NCBI GenBank assembly: GCA_031263265.1
Contig: JAISGE010000007.1
Location: forward strand, 1-17,983
Direction of reading: 5' to 3'
From: Treponema sp.
GTDB taxonomy: Bacteria > Spirochaetota > Spirochaetia > Treponematales > Breznakiellaceae
DNA: 17,983 bases
Positions within the stretch are counted from its first letter, which is position 1; every line of letters starts with the position of its first letter. The position numbers and the translations under genes are program-made. Below, in pieces: positions 17,401 through 17,983 of the stretch. The notes beneath the pieces are model-generated. The model made no database searches. It was given only the letters and a program-made list of their open reading frames with translations, and was not told where the DNA came from.

Positions 17401-17609
17401 TGCGGCCCATCCTTATGACCAGTCTCACGACCATCCTGGGGATGGCGCCTATCGCGTTTTTCCCCGGCCCTGGGGCAGACACCATCCAGCCCATTGGAAA
17501 AACGTTTGTGGGCGGCCTCACGGTAAGTTCCTTTATGACCTTGCTACTTACGCCGGTGATATATTCCTTGCTCAATAGCCGGCATGATAAGCAGCGGAAA
17601 AAAACGTAG
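14496..17609 (+). CDS. RND multidrug efflux pump, HAE1/AcrB type (BesB-like)
   Basis: This 1037-residue inner membrane exporter is driven by the proton gradient. Its layout is the usual duplicated one: TM1 (about 11-33), a large periplasmic loop (about 40-340), TM2-6 (about 341-500), TM7 (about 545-565), a second loop (about 570-870) and TM8-12 (about 871-1027). The TM4 motif GLGMTVDASIVILDNV keeps D410 (AcrB D407), but the next residue is Ala where AcrB has D408. In TM10, VVNNGIVLVDY has N938 where AcrB has K940. Non-AcrB relay residues are known in other RND branches, so this is probably functional. AAGGGG at 14482-14487 precedes ATG 14496. The gene starts 12 bases after the adaptor, closing a three-gene operon in the order seen for Borrelia besC-besA-besB. 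Substrates cannot be read from sequence. Confidence 0.95.
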   Translation: MNISAYSVKRPVTIVVLYALAMGIAATLIPSIAVDLYPSTAQPVLSIFTSFPGAGSADVERNITMPLERALASSRGLVNMTSNSSFESSFINLNFAYGTDMDKAMTDAQTLVNRLANSLPDGAGTPTVRRFDMSAMPIMRLVVRGNYPPDQLRLFAEDEIQASIERIDGVASADVTGGTSQIIKVAVSLNRLGAFNLTLQDISTALRGQNILSSGGSLSRGTREYQLLTRQELTSLEQVKRLVVKTVSLPASGISQQTRSQVVRLEDIAEVSLAYNDNATRVYVNGQSGVYIQVTSESDSNQVQVAGRVRAALDGINAALPQGITLEVLSDNTSLISATLNQVYSNALQGALLSMVILFIFLRNIKGTIIIGLSIPISILLTLMFMAVFGFTLNLLTMTGLILGLGMTVDASIVILDNVHNYRERGAKAEIAAILGSQEMLRAIVTSTTTTLCVFVPLIIYKNDLEMMGQLFSDLIFTVVISLICSLVVALTLVPSLCGSILRLDTRKQKPLKFRFLRMLDQGLERVFKSLDEGYGLAIRYCLDHRLLILLLIVLILVFSLMQFGGIGMNLFIRARTDDSISLNLSLPQGTPLETTERVVQELEGIIREEIQGFRNIILTIRRSGNTQGTIQITLPPPAEQIDTPDRIIAKLSPYTTAIPGVQVAFRAGRSMGNTQAVEIAIASRDADALMEVANEIKGIMVRYLPEIENPEVNLNEGAPQLHIEINRDRAAALGVSLSAIAAEIRTAMDGTTATTISHGDRLINVNVMLREEDRVGLPNLDAIFVLSRTGARISLSNVATITEGRSLSSIRRENQERVLRITGDLPQGIAVTELQQRLEETVKQYLVPHEGVTVRYLGEAQEIQAYNRRFMFIIAAAVFLVFGIMASQFESFVDPLIIFFSIPLLFIGVIWIYKIGNEAMSVFSAVGIVALVGVVVNNGIVLVDYTNTLRARGLRVRDACIEAGKNRLRPILMTSLTTILGMAPIAFFPGPGADTIQPIGKTFVGGLTVSSFMTLLLTPVIYSLLNSRHDKQRKKT

Positions 17610-17628
17610 GAAGCGTGTTTCTAGGAAA

Positions 17629-17672
17629 AGTCAACGCGAAAATTTCTGTGTTTTGGCCACTTGACTCTTTTT
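17629..17672 (+). terminator. Weak candidate terminator after the efflux operon
   Basis: AGTCAA (17629-17634) pairs with TTGACT (17661-17666), and a mostly-T stretch (CTTTTT, 17667-17672) follows. The 26-base loop is long and the stem is short and AT-rich, so this is weak. The TTGACT could instead be a -35 element for the gene that starts at 17790. Confidence 0.25.
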
Positions 17673-17703
17673 AACTAATGGGATAGGTTGATTGAAATCT
17701 TAT

Positions 17704-17757
17704 GAGAATCCTGTCAGGATTTCTCGTAGGCCATGTGGTGTATACAAAAGAATACAC
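17704..17757. repeat. Two small inverted repeats upstream of the last gene
   Basis: GAGAATCC and GGATTTCTC (17704-17725) can pair with one bulge around a five-base loop. GTGTAT and ATACAC (17738-17743 and 17752-17757) flank an eight-base spacer. Both lie in the leader of the gene starting at 17790 and could be operators or leader RNA hairpins. No T tract follows. Confidence 0.25.
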
Positions 17758-17789
17758 TCAAGGAACTTATCAAGGGAGGTAGGGAATAC

Positions 17790-17828
17790 ATGGAAAACCG
17801 CATCGCGTTGTGGTATAAACCTTTGTTT
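17790..17828 (+). CDS. 5' end of an unidentified gene, cut by the contig end
   Basis: ATG 17790 follows GGGAGG (17774-17779) by ten bases, with another purine run (AGGGA) in between. Thirteen residues (MENRIALWYKPLF) can be read before the sequence becomes poly-G. The strong ribosome binding site suggests a real gene start. The product cannot be identified from so few residues, and the glycine run that would follow should not be trusted. Confidence 0.4.
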
Positions 17829-17983
17829 GGGGGGGGGGGGGGGGCGGGGGGGGCGGGGGGGGGCGGGGTGGGGGGGGGGGGGGGGGGGCGGGGGGGGGGG
17901 GGGGGGGGGGGGGGGGCGGGGGGGGGGGGGGGGGGGGCGGGGGGGGGGGGGGCGGGGGGAGGGCGGGGGGTCGGTTGGGGGGG
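17829..17983. other. Poly-G tail, probable sequencing or assembly artefact
   Basis: These 155 bases are almost entirely G, with scattered single C and a very few T or A, and run to the end of the window. No biological codon pattern or repeat unit is visible, and the change from normal sequence is abrupt. Such tails arise from no-signal base calls in two-colour sequencing and get trapped at contig ends. It should be excluded from annotation. Confidence 0.85.

Noticed and set aside
17829..17983. G-quadruplex or telomere-like structure at the end of the window
   Set aside because: There is no repeat unit, the G is near homopolymeric, and it sits exactly at the contig end. A base-calling artefact explains it better.

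Overview
The window looks like a chromosomal contig end from a spirochaete, most likely a Treponema of the insect-gut type. This is an inference from gene content. The evidence is a hairpin-less RND adaptor like Borrelia BesA, in the same outer membrane protein-adaptor-pump gene order as besCAB; a very large MalT/LuxR-type regulator; and moderately GC-rich genes with clear GGAG ribosome binding sites. No rRNA, tRNA or CRISPR array was seen. The last ~155 bases are almost pure G and look like a sequencing or assembly artefact.

Layout, left to right. (1) 1-174 is the C-terminal end of a small membrane protein, followed by a convincing rho-independent terminator (226-271). (2) 346-567 is a 73-aa protein with a ribbon-helix-helix-like fold pattern and no visible partner. 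(3) 759-5444 is the large subunit of glutamate synthase, GltB, with its catalytic Cys29, FMN region and 3Fe-4S cysteines. No gltD lies next to it, and the loop that marks ferredoxin-dependent enzymes is absent. (4) 5445-5753 is gene-free and holds a diverged 50-bp tandem repeat plus scattered copies of a short motif in both orientations. (5) 5754-8277 is an OmpR/PhoB-type response regulator with a PhoR-like histidine kinase, probably translationally coupled. (6) 8413-10986 is a stand-alone 857-aa MalT-like ATPase/LuxR regulator, preceded by a 20-bp-spaced direct repeat that could be its own operator. (7) 10987-11279 holds at most a weak small ORF and a 16-bp perfect palindrome. (8) 11280-11902, minus strand, is an AT-rich remnant of a YhfC-family intramembrane peptidase gene. 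It has a good promoter and ribosome binding site but has lost its central segment and reading frame. (9) 12161-17609 is a compact tripartite efflux operon: TolC-like outer membrane protein, short adaptor and RND pump. (10) The 5' end of another gene starts at 17790 and runs into the poly-G artefact.

Functional reading: nitrogen assimilation (GltB), an envelope- or phosphate-type two-component system, a ligand-sensing MalT-type activator and a Bes-like efflux pump sit side by side. Only the efflux operon and the sensor/regulator pair are clear functional units. Any regulation of the pump by the MalT-like protein is speculation. I see no clearly new defence or mobile system. The most noteworthy items are the hairpin-less adaptor pump, the decayed YhfC gene, the orphan gltB, and the intergenic repeats.
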